From positions 48,791,115 to 48,855,114 of the forward strand of contig JACGWO010000002.1 in the NCBI GenBank assembly GCA_034509735.1: a stretch of DNA of 64,000 bases. Reading direction: 5' to 3'. Source of the DNA: Sesamum alatum (taxonomy: Eukaryota; Streptophyta; Magnoliopsida; Lamiales; Pedaliaceae). The position numbers and the translations under genes are program-made. Shown here piece by piece: positions 48,654 to 60,066 of the stretch. Position 1 is the first letter of the stretch. Each line of letters opens with the position of its first letter. The notes beneath the pieces were generated by a model that ran no database searches, was not told where the DNA came from, and worked only from the letters and a program-made list of their open reading frames with translations.

Positions 48654-49152
48654 AGGTTGCTCAGGATAAATATATTTTTGGTCCCCAAGTATAGACACTT
48701 GAGTGATTTTGGTCCTCAAGCATAGTCATTTAAGTGATTTTAGTCTTCAAATAATTAGAGGTTGTAATTTTGATCTTCAAATTATTTTTTATTTTGGCAC
48801 TTTTGGTCCTTTCGTTAAAATTAATGAAAATTTCAATTTAAAGTGACAATATTTTGTTAAAGTTATATAAAATTTATTGTTTAGATTCATTTTTTTCTCT
48901 CTCTTGAAATTCAAACAAAAATAGGAGAAATTAGTGTATTGAATTAAAACTTGAAAACTATCACAAAATGGAAAATGGCAATTTTTTCCACTTGAATTGA
49001 AACTTTTATTAACTTTAACGAAGGAGTTAACGGAAGGACCAAAAGTACAAAAAAAAATAATTTGAGGACCAACCTCAAATTATTTGAGAACTAAAATCGC
49101 TTAGGTGACTATTTTTGAGGAACAAAAATGCATTTTGTTTCGAGGTTACCCA
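48654..49152. mobile_element. MULE-like TIR element related to 35023-36014
   Basis: The left arm GGATAAATATATTTTTGGTC continues GATTTTGGTCCTCAAG; the right arm, reverse-complemented, reads AAATGCATTTTTGTTCCTCA then GATTTTAGTTCTCAAATAAT. The flanks AGGTTGCTCA (48654-48663) and AGGTTACCCA (49143-49152) match 8 of 10. The right boundary is approximate. Confidence 0.65.
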
Positions 49153-49507
49153 ATACCAAAAATTGGGCAAGTTGGCGACATTGTTTTTCAAGTTGTACGA
49201 GCCCATTGGGCCACAAACGTGTACGAATTGGGCCAAATCTACAGCCTAAGAAACAGAATCTAAACTTAAAGGAAAAACGACGGCGCCGTCAAATCCTGCG
49301 TAACCACAAAAGGGCACATCCGTAAATAAACCGCGAAACTTCCTCTCGCATCGTCTCGTAGCCTCCAAAAGTTTCCTCTGCATTTTGCCTTTCAAAATTC
49401 CAATCCCCAAACCTCCAAAAACTAGTAAGATTACCAAAAAAATCTACACAAAAACTAAACAAAAGTTGACAGATTTTTTTTTTTTTTTTTGAAAAATTCA
49501 ATAAGAG

Positions 49508-52500
49508 ATGAGGAGCGGTTCAGGAGAGACGAAATTCGTACAAGAGCTGATCCTGTACGCGGCGAGCGCCGCTCTGAGTTGTTTGGTTCTGTTCGTGGGG
49601 CTGAAGCATCTCGACCCTAACCGCGAAGCAGCGAAGAAAGCCGTAGAGCAAAAGAAGGAAATTGCTAAGCGTTTAGGCAGACCTCTCATTCAAACCAATC
49701 CTTATGAGGTTATATTATTTTGATTCTCTTTTGTATTGTTGGATATATTTATCATTTTGTTCTGTTTTGCTTTGAATTTGTTTTTGTTTGATTACATATT
49801 GGCAAATTTTGTGATGATATGTGATTTTTGTGGTTTATTTGGTGTGAGTTCAGTAAGGAAGGCATCGCAATATTAACAGTTTTGGTTGTGACGACTATTT
49901 TAGCAATAATTCAATTGTAACTATATGGTTTAGTATTTGCTAGGAGGTCGCACTTTCTTGTATCTACTTATGTATTTATTTGGTGACTTCTGATATCTCA
50001 TTCTGTTTTAAATTCTTTTGTTGTCCCCTGGAAAACAAAGTATTGTTGGTTTCAATGCAATAACAAGTTTCATGTGGTTTTGGCTGGGGGCGTTTCTTGT
50101 TTTAGATTTGATAATGCTGTTTTTGGGGTAAGCTTCGTCCAAATTAATTAAGAAGAATATGGTGGCATGAACTTTTGGATGAAATGTCAAAACTGTTGAA
50201 TATGATGGAAGTGAAGCTATAACCATGCTGTAGAGTTTGCTTGGTCCTTGTAGTTATTACTCGGTTGGAGCTTAATCAGAAGTCTTTAATGATGTTGCTA
50301 TAATATTTTGTTTTCGAACTATGAAATAACGGAAATTTGATTTTTGGAGTTGCACTATGGTTTTTGTTGAATACCTCTCAGTGTGGACTAAATATATAGT
50401 GCAAATTTGCCAAGTTTTAGCTTGGGTTATTTTGTGCATATTTTCCACAATGCCGCCATTTGAAATAAGTATGGGATATAGAAGCCACATAGGTAATCTG
50501 ATGTTGCCTTTTATGTTCTCATCCACTTGCTCATAACTGATGTGGACAACTGGGATAGGCCTTTTATGCGCAAGAGCTAAATCTTACCATCTGTTTGGAT
50601 CTTGTTGGTGAGGAAAAGAGTTTATTCTCACTGTAAATTTAATCTTTACTTTAATGCCAGATATCATTAGGTGTATACCTGTTGTACTTACTGTTCATCT
50701 GTTTCAAATTTTTGTAGGATGTTATAGCCTGTGATGTTGTCAATCCTGACCATATAGATGTGAAATTTGACTCGATTGGAGGATTGGATGCCATTAAACA
50801 AGCATTGTACGAACTAGTGATTCTTCCTCTGCGAAGACCTGAGCTATTTGCTCATGGGAAGCTTCTTGGTCCACAAAAAGGGGTTTTGTTATATGGACCG
50901 CCTGGCACTGGGAAGACAATGCTTGCCAAAGCAATTGCAAAAGAATCAGGAGCTGTTTTTATTAACGTGCGAATATCCAATTTAATGAGCAAATGGTTTG
51001 GCGATGCACAGAAACTAGGTGCTCATTCTTCATTCATCTTGTAAAGTGCTTTCTCCCTCTTACACCTATTGCATCATGTTCATTCAGAGACTAAAAAAGA
51101 GATCCCTAAAGTTTACCCTTTAGTGTATTAATGGTTATGAATGATGCAATTGTATTTCTGATAGTTCTGTGTCGCACATTGAATTGCTATTTATGTTTTT
51201 GTTGAAATGGAAAAAAATGGGCCGATGTGGGGGGGGGGGGGGGGGGGGGGTTTGGAGATTGTCTGTTTCAGGGGCTTTTGGCTTTATCTTTGGAAGAGTT
51301 GCTTTGAAACAGATGCCTTGGAGTTTTGTTTACTGTTGACACAAGTCTGCTGTATTGGTTCATTTAGCTTCTTTGACTGATTTAATACTAATCTTCAAGT
51401 GTATAAAGATGGAGGGATTATCAGTTCATTAGTTGAAGTATGCTGAAATTAATTGTCTGCTCTTTTCACTAATTTGACAATTTATGTTGTTCCTGATTCA
51501 AAATTGAATGTTGTAATTCCATGTCAAACTCCTTTTGTTTAATAGTATCAGATTGGTTTTTGGTTATTAAGATTATTTAGGACATGAAGGATTTTCAGTT
51601 TCATCCTTTTCCTTCTCTTTCAAAATAATGTCTCCAACTACTAATAAACTTATTCTTATGCTTCTGAAAGGGAAAGTGAAAAGAATATTCTGAGTTTTTC
51701 TTCCTTCATCCTATCTGTTGGCTATTTTATCTTTTTGTATATGTCTTTACAACATGTCCTTCACTTGAACTTCTGGTGATAGTTTGTGCCTGTAAGATTT
51801 GAATATGGGGATTTTTAAAATCTCCTATTTCTTGTAATGATTTCTTTAGTTTCATTTCATCTGCAGTGGCTGCTGTGTTCAGCTTGGCCTACAAACTCCA
51901 GCCAGCTATTATTTTCATCGATGAAGTGGACAGTTTTTTGGGCCAGCGCAAGTCTACTGACCATGAAGCACTAACAAACATGAAGACTGAATTTATGGCT
52001 TTGTGGGATGGTTTCACCACCGACCGTAAGTTTTCTGTTGATCTCGCTGGAGGAGTTTTCTTTTCTGTCCCCTTCTTCTGCTATCTAATGAAAATGTTAG
52101 TTTGATTCTCAAAGTTATAGATTAGTTCTGGTGATTCCAACATGTCCAAGTTTCTTTGATTATTATGCTTGATAAGACCTTTCTGTTAATGCCATGTTTT
52201 TATTCATGCAGAAGATGCTCGGGTCATGGTACTTGCTGCTACCAATCGTCCATCAGAACTTGATGAAGCAATTCTTCGACGACTTCCTCAGGCATTTGAA
52301 ATTGGTATTCCTGATCGTAAGGAGAGGGTTGCAATACTGAAGGTTATATTAAAGGATGAGAAGGTTGAAGATGGCATTGATTATGACCACATAGCTGGTC
52401 TATGCGATGGTTACACTGGTTCAGATCTTCTCGAGCTCTGCAAAAAGGCCGCGTACTTCCCGATTAGGGACTTACTTAATGATGAGAAAGCTGGAAAACC

Positions 52501-52912
52501 ATCTAAGGTCATTATTTTCTTTCTTCCATCCTTGTTTCTGCATCATCTTCACTGTTCAATTGCCTTCAGCAGTAATCTAAGCTCTAGATGTATTGCAGAG
52601 ATATCCAGTTATATATCGGTGCTTGTGAGTGATATCATGAATGCATCAATTCACTAGTTTTCGTTTTCGTCTTATCTTTTTCTTCAGGAGCCAAGGCCAT
52701 TATCGCAGGCCGATTTGGAGAGAGTCATTGCCACAACCACCAAGACAAAGGTCGCTGCAAGCGAATACAGTAGATTAAGCTTGCAACAATCATCAGGATG
52801 GTCACGGCAAAGAGACTCAGATGATTATCAGGTCCAAGCCGCGATAAGTGAGCTATCTAAACTTGTCGTTTCCCAAATTTTGAACCTTCAATCGGATGCC
52901 CAAGATTCCTAA
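49508..52912 (+). CDS. MSP1/ATAD1-like AAA ATPase, outer-membrane protein extractase
   Basis: Exons 49508-49708, 50718-51018, 51867-52025, 52212-52507 and 52688-52912 join in frame to 393 residues. An N-terminal membrane segment (about 10-32, [20 protein letters not shown]) is followed by a linker ([20 protein letters not shown]) and one AAA domain: [20 protein letters not shown], Walker A GPPGTGKT (127-134), [15 protein letters not shown], Walker [12 protein letters not shown], sensor-like [19 protein letters not shown] with the arginine pair, and [13 protein letters not shown]. The C-terminal tail is Ser/Gln-rich. Yeast Msp1 and human ATAD1 pull mislocalised tail-anchored proteins out of the mitochondrial outer membrane or peroxisomes; this plant protein is inferred to act likewise. 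Introns 1 and 2 are large (1.0 and 0.85 kb). Confidence 0.95.
51229..51250. repeat. G22 homopolymer in intron 2 of the MSP1-like gene
   Basis: Twenty-two consecutive G lie on the sense strand of an intron, after ATGT and before TTTGGAGATT. Length accuracy is doubtful in any assembly. Confidence 0.85.
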
Positions 52913-53206
52913 TTTCCATGTACTTTCTCATAACTGTGCACTGGGCCTGTTGCTTGTTTAATGAAGCGTAACCAAGTGCTTGTGATTGATTACTTTTTAA
53001 GTATATTTGGTTAGAAATATTGGTGTAGGAACCACAAAATTGTTTACGTTTTGTTGGCCCACTCATCCTCTTGGGACAACTAACTGCTGTGGCTTATCAA
53101 CAATTTTGATTTTGGTTGCCGATTTCCATAGTTTCCATGTTGATTCTGCTGGATTCTCGTTTCTCCACTTCCTCCTCAGCTCACGCGGTCTTATCCAAGT
53201 AAGTAT

Positions 53207-53685
53207 TTATTTTAAAGGTAAATTACAATCTCCTTCCGTAAAGTTTGACAAAACTACAAATATTTTTTTGTTGTTTGAAAAATTACAAATACTTTACTGA
53301 CTTTAACGTCCGTATAACGAGTTTATTCTGTTAGGTTTTCATCCAACTTTTGTTAAGAATTACCCAAAATGTCTTTTGGATTACAATTTATAATTTTATA
53401 TATTTTTTAAAATTCTCCAAAATATTTTTGTGGATTAATATTCTCTATGGATTGTTTATTTTACGCACCCTAAGAATTTTTTACAATTTTTTTTCAAATG
53501 TATTTTTTTTTTGCAAGAAAATAAAAAATTCAATAAAGGTAAGATAATATTTTTCACACGTCAATTTAGGGATTATATAATTATTTTCAATTTAAGGGGG
53601 TATTTGTAGTTTTTCAAACAACGAGGAAGTCTTTGTAATTATGTCAAATTTTAAGGGATGTAGCTGTAATTTCCCCTTATTTTAA
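53207..53685. mobile_element. Mutator-like MITE, family A, copy 3, perfect 9 bp TSD
   Basis: The element is 53216-53676. The left end AGGTAAATTACAATCTCCTT continues TTTGACAAAACTACAAATA; the right-end reverse complement is GGGGAAATTACAGCTACATC and continues TTTGACATAATTACAAAGA. It is flanked by TTATTTTAA at 53207-53215 and 53677-53685. It lies about 300 bp past the MSP1-like stop. Confidence 0.88.
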
Positions 53686-54955
53686 TGAATTGTGAACCCA
53701 TAATCTCGTTATATTTTCATTCATTATCTCACAAGTATATCAATTAAATATGTCTTGTGAAATTTCCTATCCACTTCTGGATGGCATGTGCAATGAGGTT
53801 GTTAGGCGCTGCGCATTGAAATATTTCATAAGCTTGTAGGTTTTTGATAAAATAAGATTATGAATTTGTAAGATATTTATTATTAATGAAAGAGCTTGTT
53901 AAGATTTTTAAGTTAAGTCAGGAGTTTCTTCTTTTTTGAAAAAAAATTTATAAACTCGAAACATCTTAATTTTTACTTATAAGCTCATTTCAGAAAAAAC
54001 TAAAAATGTATCAGACATCAGCTTTCAAATATCATCTAAATCAAACATTGAGGTTTAGCTAAATTAACAAGTTGCGACCTACAACTATGAGGTTATTATG
54101 AATCCAAATTTTGTCTATTAAAATACCAATTGGTTGGTTCTAGATTTTTAATGAATGTTAATAATTGATATTATTTATTGTTATATATTTATTAATGATC
54201 TAAAAATTCTTGATATAGTTTTATCCTATATATTAATTAAAAATTTAACCAACGCAAAATTAAACGTGGCAGCTTGATATATTATAGCGTTATGTAAGGG
54301 TGATTGTTGGCCTGACGGGCAGCCAGAACTAAACAATGATATCTGAGGCGAGCCCATCTTTTCATTGATAATCAATCCAAGTGTAGCAGTAAATAGTAAT
54401 AGGGGGGATGCAGCCTGCAGTATTTGAATTTTGTCAGATATGCCACTCCAAAATCATTGTCGCCTCGCCACCAAATTATTAATGAAGAGCAGTATTATTA
54501 TTATTAGTGTTACCGTGTTGCTTTTGATGAATGACGATGACTTATCTTTGTCCTACACTTGACCTCGGAACGTCTGATTTTGTGACGTGCCCAAAAGTTC
54601 TGCCTTCGTACTTAAGGCATCTCAGTATAAGAGCCGATAGAAAAATTTTATGATTTTCAATAGATAATATTTAAAAAGAAATGTGAATTATCAAATGGTA
54701 TATGTTTTGTATATATATCATAAAAGATATAGTATTATTTGCATTGGATGTTTTCTTGTAGATAATAGTGCCATATAATACATGAAATACTGCACTGTAT
54801 TTACATTTATTTTTTTATATAAAAGATTAATTATACCGTACAGATCATGTAAAAAATTTAGAATAATATGGATAGATAACATTTGCAGAATATATATGTC
54901 TTCTGATTGATGTGTAAAAACTTACTATTTGATATTTTTTACAGTATAAAAAGTA
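53686..54955. other. AT-rich spacer
   Basis: About 53800-54060 weakly resembles the body of the Harbinger-like MITE at 13104 (CTTATAAGCTCATTT). No gene was seen. Confidence 0.45.
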
Positions 54956-55389
54956 GGGTAAATTACAATCACTTTAAGATTTGGCATAATACTTACAAAT
55001 ATTTCCTTGTTCGGAAGATTACAAATATTTTATGGATTTTAACATTCATCTAACAATGAGCCATATTCCATTTATCTTTGTTAAGTTTTTTATTTAATTT
55101 TTGTGGTGAACTGACCGAAATATTTTTTTGAATTATGAAATTATAATTACATATATTGTTTAGAAATTTCTAATATTTTTAGTTATTTTACCCACTTTCA
55201 TTTTTTATATTTTTTTCAAACTTTTTTGAAAAGAAAGAATTAGTTTGGGTAAAGTAGTGAGTGATGTCCACGTCACCGTTTAGAGACTATATAATTATTT
55301 GCATTTTTCCAATCAGGAGCATTTGTAATTCTCCAACCAAGGGATTCGTAATTATGCCAAACATAAAGAAAAATAATTATAATTTATCC
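54956..55389. mobile_element. Mutator-like MITE, family A, copy 4, decayed
   Basis: The left end GGGTAAATTACAATCACTTT faces a right end with reverse complement GGATAAATTATAATTATTTT; the interior keeps GGCATAAT(A/T)ACTTACAAAT-like and GTAATTATGCCAAACAT blocks. No convincing target duplication remains. Confidence 0.7.
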
Positions 55390-56765
55390 AAAAGAAAATA
55401 TAATATATTAAATTATAAAATATTAATGAAATACAATAAAACAACTTTAAATCAAAAGGCGCACACATGCAATAAATTAATAGCAATATTTCGATAGGAT
55501 CAAACCCAAAACATGTTAATTGAACAAAGACATAGGAGAAAGGAATATACACACACTTGGCAGCGTTTCATCACATTTCCTATTTCCCCAACAACTGATA
55601 ATTTATTGTGCGGTCAAATCGAGGAAGGAGGAATGAAACACAAAGCCAAAGGGGGTTGAATTGGTCGACAATCGGCACTCCACAATATTCAAAGCTTTGG
55701 AGTGGGCTGCGGGAAGGCTCAACTAACTAACATGTCCAAAACCAATTGCCCAAAAAATGGGGCAATTGTGTTGTGTTTTCCTCTCCTCGCTTATTGGTGA
55801 ATGTTCATCAAATGTATTGCCCTTCCTTGGAGTAATTTACAAGCTTCGCCCAACACAAGGGAAAAAGGTTGCAATCATGATAACAACCTTTTTATTTCTA
55901 AAAAGGGGCTCATAAAATACTTTCTTCTTTCCTTCATCTTTTAGTATTTGATTATTGATGAAAATATTTCATATTGATAAAGTTTGCGACTTGATTGATT
56001 TACTGTTGTGCGAAGTGTTGTCGCTCTGACTTCGTGGGAACCTTATGGTTTTATTTTGGAAATGAGGTCTTAGTTCAATTAGTTCCATAGTGAGATATTG
56101 TTTGCTTTGACTTCAGTCCCATAGGGAGGAATCTCACAATTTTGTCCCATTAAAACGTCCGCTAGGAAGATGAGGCCTCATGGCTTATAAGATATTTCCA
56201 GCTCCTCATGTGCAATCAGTGTTGGATGTTTGCCTTACATCAAATGCTAATTACAAAATATAAAAGAATATTCTAAAATTTTCAGTTTTTTCTTGATTTA
56301 AAAAATTATGGTGAGAATTAAAGCCCCATATGAAATGTGACATTTGTTTTCAAATAAAACAGGCAGACACAAAATTTTGAACCCTTAGTTTGGTCCTAGA
56401 ATTGCATTAGGTAGCTGTTAGGCTTGTGAACCCAATAAAAGAATCAAGATACAGCTAAACTATTACTACTGCTAGTCCAAATCCCAACACCCAGTAATTG
56501 TGCAGTCTATATTGTCTCAAATCAAGAAAATACTGCGGCCTGAAATCTATATTACATGCTAAAAAGTGGCTACTTGTTAATTAATTACGTACATCTTTGA
56601 CTTATCAAACCGAAAATCCGCTTAAATGTTGACTAAGAAATCAAAAGCATCTCATTGTGCTTGTTTGTGATATTTATCTCATCTCACTCCGTCCGCCAAA
56701 GTCAAAGTAGTGTTAGTTGTAGGAATAATTTTCTCATGCAGAAAAAAAATATTTCAAACATATTT
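55390..56765. other. Spacer without a recognisable gene
   Basis: Moderately AT-rich with no coding signal. AAACCAATTGCCC and GGGGCAATTGTG near 55740-55770 form a small palindrome. Confidence 0.45.
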
Positions 56766-57068
56766 CACTACTCTAAAGAGAGATGTATCACATTACCTAT
56801 AGCACTAAAAATGTATGTCGTTTTACTATGATTAAAGGTAATAATCGTAATGAAAATTAATTAACCATAATTGCGGCAACGTGTTAGTCGTTGTTTTTGC
56901 AAGTGAAATTAAAATATTTGCTATAGCTAAAATTGTGGCAAATATTTGACCATAGGTAAACTCATGACAAATGTTGATTAACCATGATCAAAACTTAAAT
57001 TTTCGCATCGGTGTTGTCTGACCATGGTATATAGTATTGATTTACTAAAAAATTTTTACGTCGTAGTG
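56766..57068. mobile_element. CACTA-type non-autonomous element, copy 2
   Basis: It begins CACTACTCTAAAG (56766) and ends TTACGTCGTAGTG (57068), an inverted CACTAC/GTAGTG pair. The body has ACTATGATTAAAGGTAATAA and GATTAACCATGATCAAAACT, like the element at 31948. Confidence 0.65.
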
Positions 57069-57723
57069 ATTTATACCGTATGGAATAATCATTCTTTTGT
57101 GTAGGCTATAATTATTACATTTTCGTTCTTTACTTAACAAATTTTACCCATCATGTACCCCATAAAAAATCTCATTTAAACCAAACTCATTAATTCCATC
57201 TCATTTTTTTATTATTTAGATGAGATAAAAACACAAATAATCAGCAAATGATTTTTGTCCAAAAAAAACTTAAACTTAATTACCTAAACTAGGCGTTCTG
57301 CACATTATAACTGTATATATATAAATTTTCAAAATTATATTTTAAGTCCACCTACCATAAAGACATTCATCATTGCCGTTAACTTGATTTGAGTGTGTAA
57401 TATTGTATCATGACTTCTTGGCTACATCGGATTTCACCTATCCAATTATATGATAAGTAAATCGTATTTATTATGTGATTGTTTTAATAATTATGTGTAC
57501 TCAAATCTGATTCCAACTAAATTTTTTCATACAATATCCTCACCAGAATTTCTCTTATATTGCAACAAATATTTAGTAATAATGATACTGATATTTTATT
57601 TCCTGTAACAACAGTTATATGTTTCAATTAATCATTAACGCATATTAAGCGACCGACACAAATTCTTAACTACCTTAGAGCAGAACCAGAAGGAGATCCA
57701 TTTTTTCTTCTTTACTGTTTATG

Positions 57724-58056
57724 TCAAAAATTGGGAAATTCGTATTTTGGTCCCATATGTTTGGTATTTTTTCAATTCGTTCCGTTTGTTATAATTTTCT
57801 CACATTGCATCCCATAATTTAAAAGTTTTCTCAATTTTGATCCTCATATGTATTTTCCATCCAATAATTAACGGACAAACATGTGCCCCATAACAACCTG
57901 CTAACTGCTGCGTTAATTATTAAACGAAAAATGTACTTGAGGATCAAAATCGAGAAGATTTTCAAATTATGAGATACGTTTACATAAGAAATTTATAACA
58001 TATGGGACTAAATTAAAAAATAGAGAACCTAAAAATGTGATTTTGCCTCAAAATTT
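57724..58056. mobile_element. Mutator-like MITE with near-perfect 9 bp TSD
   Basis: The element is 57733-58047. The left arm GGGAAATTCGTATTTTGGTC faces a right arm with reverse complement GGCAAAATCACATTTTTAGG. The arms remain alike over ~100 bp (TCAATTTTGATCCTCATATG versus TTGAGGATCAAAATCGAGA). The flanks TCAAAAATT and TCAAAATTT match 8 of 9. Confidence 0.8.
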
Positions 58057-58433
58057 TCACAAATTCGAATTGAAAGGATGTTGATGCATGTCTATATTGA
58101 CTGATGGTGAGTAGAATTATGTGAATCCTCTCTCATTGTCAAGCACACGCTAAACCCAGTCACATAAAAACAGCTACATGTGCATCAGAAAATTCACACA
58201 CACGAGACTACTAATACTACCTTTCTTTAACCTAAAATATTTGACTAATTAAGCACAAATCCACCAGTTGCCGTGTGACGGCGATTAATATTTTTCTCCA
58301 CAAAATTCAATCTAAAATCCACCAAACCGTTTAAATAGACCCTTTCAACATTCCTCCTTCAAACTTGATGACTTGTTTATTTTTTCCCCTACTACAAACC
58401 CGAAAAGATAAAATAAATTCCCCACCAGGCATC

Positions 58434-58460
58434 ATCATCATCATCATTATCATTATCATT
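58434..58460. repeat. (CAT)n/(TTATCA)n microsatellite upstream of the AAA gene
   Basis: CATCATCATCATCATCATTATCATTATC-type repeats, about 150 bp before the ATG and probably in the leader. Confidence 0.8.
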
Positions 58461-58605
58461 GATCCAGCTTTAATGCAATGATTCCCAGCTCCGATTCCCT
58501 CGGTTCCCAGACTTGATCAATCATTCTGCCCATAATCTTTTCAATTAATCGGAGGCCCTTTCTCTTTTTGCCTTTAATTCACTGATTATCATCTCCAAAA
58601 CAATT

Positions 58606-60066
58606 ATGTTTCTCCCAAATCTCGCTTTACTGGTTTTTTCAATCATTTTTGTGATTGTGCTTTTCAGATTCTTGGCCAAAACAAGCCTAATCTATTCCTT
58701 GAGAAAGGGCTGGCAGTTCTTGAAAGAAAAATGCTATGTTTACCAGTTCTACAGGGTGCCGAAATTCAACGACAACATGCAGGAAAATCAACTCTACCGA
58801 AAGGTTTACGCATACCTTAATTCTCTACCATACGTTGAAGATTCCGATTTCGCGAACCTCTTCTCCGGCTCTAAGTCCACGGAAATCAATCTGATTCTTG
58901 ACGAGAATCAAACTATCGCCGACCACTTCCTCGGCGCGAGAGTGTGCTGGAAGATCGAGAACTGCGAGGGAAACGGCGTTAAGTCGCTCGTTCTGAAGAT
59001 CAGAAAGAACGACAAACGCAGGATTTTGGTCCCCTATTTGCAGCATATTCATCAAGAGTTTGAAGAGATTGAGCAGAAGAAGAAAGAGGTGAGACTGTTC
59101 GTCAACGTAGAGAACGGGCTGCAGAGAGATGGACGGTGGAGATCGACGTCGTTCACCCATCCAGCGACGATGGAAACCATCGTCATGGACGCGGATCTGA
59201 AGACTCGAATCAAATCCGATTTGGAGAATTTTTTGAAATCCAGGCAGTATTACAACCGCTTAGGCCGTGTTTGGAAGAGAAGCTACTTGTTGTACGGGCC
59301 AGCGGGTACGGGTAAATCCACATTCATAGCTGCAATGGCGAAGTTCCTGAGCTACGACATTTACGAAATCAATCTGCACAAAGTAGAAAACGACGCCGAT
59401 CTGAAGTACCTCCTCCTCCAAACGACGAAGAAGTCCATACTCGTGATCGAGGATCTGGACCGTTACCTGGCCGAAAAATCAACGGCGGTGAGCTTGTCGG
59501 GAATCCTCAACTTCATGGACGGAATATTCTCTTGCTGCGGCGAAGAGAGAGTCATGGTCTTCACTACGAACAGCAAAGACAACGTCGGCGCGTGCCTTCT
59601 ACGCCCCGGCAGAATCGACGTGCACATCAACTTCCCCCTCTGCGATTTTACCGCGTTCAAAATTCTAGCCAGCAGTCATTTAGGGTTAAAAGATCACAAA
59701 TTGTTTCCGCAAGTGGAGGAGATCTTCCAAACCGGGGCGACTCTGAGCCCGGCCGAAATTTGCGAGATCATGATATCAAACCGGGGTTCACCGAGCCGGG
59801 CGTTGAAAACCGTTATCACGGCTTTGCAAACTGACCTTGCGGGTCGGGTCAGGCGACGGCTGAGTGGGTCCGGATCTGGCGGGGTTGTGGATGAAACGGA
59901 AGAGTCGGGTAAGGATGGGCAAAACGGGATCCATCCGATGAAGGAGATCAAGAATTTCTACGGATTTTTGAGGGCGAGGAGTAGTAGAAAGGCTTCATTG
60001 GATAAATTTGATGTTGAACCCATTGAAAGGGAGAATTCGGGTTCGGTCCATATCCATGATAGTTGA
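58606..60066 (+). CDS. BCS1-type AAA ATPase (At2g46620-like)
   Basis: The product has 486 residues in a single exon. An N-terminal membrane anchor (residues 5-25, NLALLVFSIIFVIVLFRFLA) precedes the plant AAA-associated domain (YRKVYAYLNSLPYVEDSDFA and following) and one BCS1-like AAA domain: Walker A GPAGTGKST (about 231), Walker B SILVIEDLDRYL (about 277-285), LSGILNFMDGIFSCCGEERV, MVFTTNS and RPGRIDVHINFPLCDFTAFK. The C-terminal tail is Gly/Ser-rich and charged. Plant relatives sit in mitochondrial or ER membranes and are often stress- or pathogen-responsive; the substrate is unknown. The sequence is closest in my memory to At2g46620. TTTAAATAG near 58329 may be the TATA box. It is not a close paralogue of the MSP1-like gene upstream. 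Confidence 0.94.
   Translation: MFLPNLALLVFSIIFVIVLFRFLAKTSLIYSLRKGWQFLKEKCYVYQFYRVPKFNDNMQENQLYRKVYAYLNSLPYVEDSDFANLFSGSKSTEINLILDENQTIADHFLGARVCWKIENCEGNGVKSLVLKIRKNDKRRILVPYLQHIHQEFEEIEQKKKEVRLFVNVENGLQRDGRWRSTSFTHPATMETIVMDADLKTRIKSDLENFLKSRQYYNRLGRVWKRSYLLYGPAGTGKSTFIAAMAKFLSYDIYEINLHKVENDADLKYLLLQTTKKSILVIEDLDRYLAEKSTAVSLSGILNFMDGIFSCCGEERVMVFTTNSKDNVGACLLRPGRIDVHINFPLCDFTAFKILASSHLGLKDHKLFPQVEEIFQTGATLSPAEICEIMISNRGSPSRALKTVITALQTDLAGRVRRRLSGSGSGGVVDETEESGKDGQNGIHPMKEIKNFYGFLRARSSRKASLDKFDVEPIERENSGSVHIHDS

Noticed and set aside
53007..53300. 97-codon frame after the MSP1-like stop
   Set aside because: It runs from the 3' UTR into a family A MITE and has no family resemblance.
49508..60066. 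MSP1-like and BCS1-type AAA genes as a functional cluster
   Set aside because: They belong to different AAA clades, differ in intron structure and are separated by ~5.7 kb of repeats; proximity looks coincidental.
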